Shown: one piece after another, positions 62,488 to 64,000 of the stretch | Position numbering within the stretch: the first letter of the stretch is position 1 | Layout: each line of letters opens with the position of its first letter | Assembly: GCF_900129245.1 (NCBI RefSeq) | Contig: NZ_FQUT01000011.1 | Location: forward strand, 62,001 to 126,000 | Reading direction: 5' to 3' | Length of the DNA: 64,000 nucleotides | From: Chryseobacterium arachidis | GTDB lineage: Bacteria > Bacteroidota > Bacteroidia > Flavobacteriales > Weeksellaceae | Translations under genes and position numbers: made by a program | Notes under the pieces: generated by a model | Seen by the model: only the letters and a program-made list of their open reading frames with translations | What the model was told of the DNA's origin: nothing | Databases searched by the model: none

Positions 62488-62592
62488 TTATCCTTTTCTC
62501 TGATTTCTGATGCCTGTAGGAGAAATGCCTTTAATCTTTTTAAAAAACCTGGAGAAATAAGGAACATTTGTAAAACCTAATTGGTAAAGCAG
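62488..62592 (-). pseudogene. C-terminal remnant of an AraC-family regulator
   Basis: The minus strand reads LLYQLGFTNVPYFSRFFKKIKGISPTGIRNQRKG and a stop (TAA, 62488-62490). This is the last helix-turn-helix of an AraC-family protein. The upstream part is missing; decayed IS982 sequence begins about 30 bp away. Confidence 0.8.
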
Positions 62593-62621
62593 TAAATTGT
62601 TTTTACCACAAAACATTTACA

Positions 62622-63328
62622 ATGTCTTATGAAAGACTAGTACCGAAACTAAAAGATTTGGAATTGATTAGTCTTGTACTAACCGATGAATCCATGGGGG
62701 TTGATAGTGAAAACCATATATTTCGATATCTATCCGATACACTTGAACAAAAATAGACCGGAGTATCTATAATCGACGCAAACGTAGATCGGTTATAAGA
62801 TTAATGAAATACGATTGAAATTAGCACAAAGTTTTAATGAATTTTGAGAAGCTATTCATTATTGATATTATACCTGTTAAGGTTTGTAAAATATCCAGAA
62901 GCAATACTTAAAAAATCTGTAAAGATACTCAATACTGTTAAGTCCTGCTTCTGTTCATGATATTCATTATTTAAAAGATATTAGAGAACAATGATCAGAT
63001 TGCATCTTACTTGGTGATAAAAAATTTATCATCTGAAATTCAAATTGATTTGTTCAATTACGCACAGATTGAATTGGAACCCCCTACAAGACTAAATCAA
63101 AAAGATTATAAACCACAGTTTTATCTTTTCAAAAAATAACGCAAAAGAATTGAGACTCTTTTCTCACAACTTTGCGACCAATTTATGATTAGACGTAATT
63201 ACGCAAAAAGTTTTGAAGGATTTAAAACCAGATTATTAGCTAAAATAACAACGTTAACCGTTTTACAATTTATTAACAGGGCTTACTTTAATAGAAACAT
63301 CAATAACTTAAAAGTAAGTATTACATAA
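62622..63328 (+). pseudogene. IS982-family transposase, decayed
   Basis: Blocks of a single transposase occur in order on the plus strand: YERLVPKLKDLELISLVLTDE at the start, then RYLSDTLEQK followed by a stop, a middle with DIHYLKDI, then SSEIQIDLFNYAQIELEPPT, KDYKPQFYLFKK, RKRIETLFSQLCDQFMIRRNY with AKSFEGFKTRLLAKITTLTVLQFINR, and NRNINNLKVSIT to the stop at 63328. Frameshifts and in-frame stops separate the blocks. The RIETLFSQLCDQ block is a signature of IS982 transposases. No intact ends or target-site duplication could be identified. Confidence 0.85.
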
Positions 63329-63347
63329 AATGATAAAGATAAAATAA

Positions 63348-64000
63348 TTACAAAATCCCATTAATAACCAGATGAGCAATAGCTTCCATGATATTTTTAA
63401 CATTCAGCTTTTCAAAAAGTTTTCGCCGATGCCACTTCACGGTGTCTATGGAAATAAATAGCTGAGAAGCAATTTCACTTATACTATACCCCTGCAGATA
63501 CAGCCTTATTACTTCAGTTTCTCTATCTGTGAGACGGATCTTAGATTCTTCCAGCCATTTTTTTTCGTTGTGGCAATATTTCCATACAGAATCAGATTTG
63601 TTTGATATGACCGTAATATTTCCGGAAGATTTTGATAGCGATAGTGATACATTGCAAAGTGCAGTTTTCATCTGGCCGTCTTTTCTGAAAGAAAGTGGTG
63701 TTATCTTATGATTTAAAAGGATTTTTTTGTTGAACTCATCAACGATATGAAAATCATACCCTATCATATATTCTGATTTTTCCCTGATCGAAAACCTTTT
63801 CAAAAAATTGAAAAATATCATCCCGATACTGCTAAAGAGATTAAGATCCTGAGGAACCGTCGCTTTTTCGTATATATTTAAAATATTAGAAACTTCATCA
63901 TTGATATTACTTAGATAATAGGTAGAGTTTTTAAGATGAATGGTCGTTCCTTTTTCATAATCAATGATAAATATATTTCCATTGGTAAACTTGTTAGCGG
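63348..64000 (-). CDS. LuxR-family transcriptional regulator with PAS-like sensor, 5' end outside window
   Basis: The frame is open to the right edge, so the N-terminus is missing; an internal ATG at 63821 is not the start. The visible 217 residues comprise a sensor-like region (about the first 145, with NISNINDEVSNILNIYEKATVPQDL and IGYDFHIVDEFNKKIL, PAS-like) and a LuxR-type helix-turn-helix (LTDRETEVIRLYLQGYSISEIASQLFISIDTVKWHRRKLFEKLNV). It is 19 bp from the IS982 remnant. Target genes cannot be inferred. Confidence 0.85.
   Translation of the reverse strand, partial: ANKFTNGNIFIIDYEKGTTIHLKNSTYYLSNINDEVSNILNIYEKATVPQDLNLFSSIGMIFFNFLKRFSIREKSEYMIGYDFHIVDEFNKKILLNHKITPLSFRKDGQMKTALCNVSLSLSKSSGNITVISNKSDSVWKYCHNEKKWLEESKIRLTDRETEVIRLYLQGYSISEIASQLFISIDTVKWHRRKLFEKLNVKNIMEAIAHLVINGIL

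Overview
The window looks like a chromosomal segment of a flavobacterium, most likely Chryseobacterium or a close relative in the Weeksellaceae. The grounds are a SusC/SusD pair, low G+C, several promoters that fit the Bacteroidetes TAnnTTTG -7 box, and an IS982-type transposase remnant of the kind common in that genus. Placement at genus level is inference. No rRNA, tRNA or CRISPR array was seen.

Region 1 (1-35,141), all on the minus strand, is a polysaccharide utilization locus for heavily decorated glucuronoarabinoxylan. In order of transcription (high to low coordinates) it holds a Nudix-type sugar regulator, xylulokinase and xylose isomerase; a SusC/SusD importer; mannonate dehydratase and an SDR that probably acts as fructuronate reductase; two GH43 enzymes; a double esterase; and a run GH31 - GH115 - GH43 - GH43 - GH27 - GH97 - GH43 - GH43 - GH97 - sialate-O-acetylesterase-like protein. 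Together these would strip arabinose, glucuronate, galactose, xylose and ester groups, import the products, and feed xylose and glucuronate into central metabolism. No backbone-cleaving xylanase is visible. Small hairpin repeats separate the sub-operons.

Region 2 (35.9-38.9 kb) is a redox operon: SDR, aldo/keto reductase, small membrane protein and an AraC regulator. Region 3 (39.3-45.8 kb) is a cluster of genes that resemble immunity proteins of polymorphic toxin systems (DUF1963/YwqG, a large protein with an Imm49-like end, SUKH+ankyrin, DMP19+ankyrin, and one unknown), with no toxin in sight. Region 4 (46.5-49.2 kb) is a lipoprotein plus a CPA2-type cation/proton antiporter on the plus strand.

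Region 5 (49.7-62.5 kb) contains a metallo-beta-lactamase-fold hydrolase with a divergent HxlR regulator, three AraC regulators and the tail of a fourth, three SDRs, an alpha/beta hydrolase, a carboxymuconolactone decarboxylase-like protein, a quinone reductase, an enoyl-CoA hydratase-like protein and a frameshifted MFS transporter. Four promoters here share a 26-bp tandem-repeat site placed exactly the same distance upstream of a (T/C)AACTTTG -7 box. This looks like an undescribed AraC regulon and is the main discovery candidate. The right edge (62.5-64 kb) holds an AraC remnant, a decayed IS982 transposase and a LuxR-type regulator cut by the window end.
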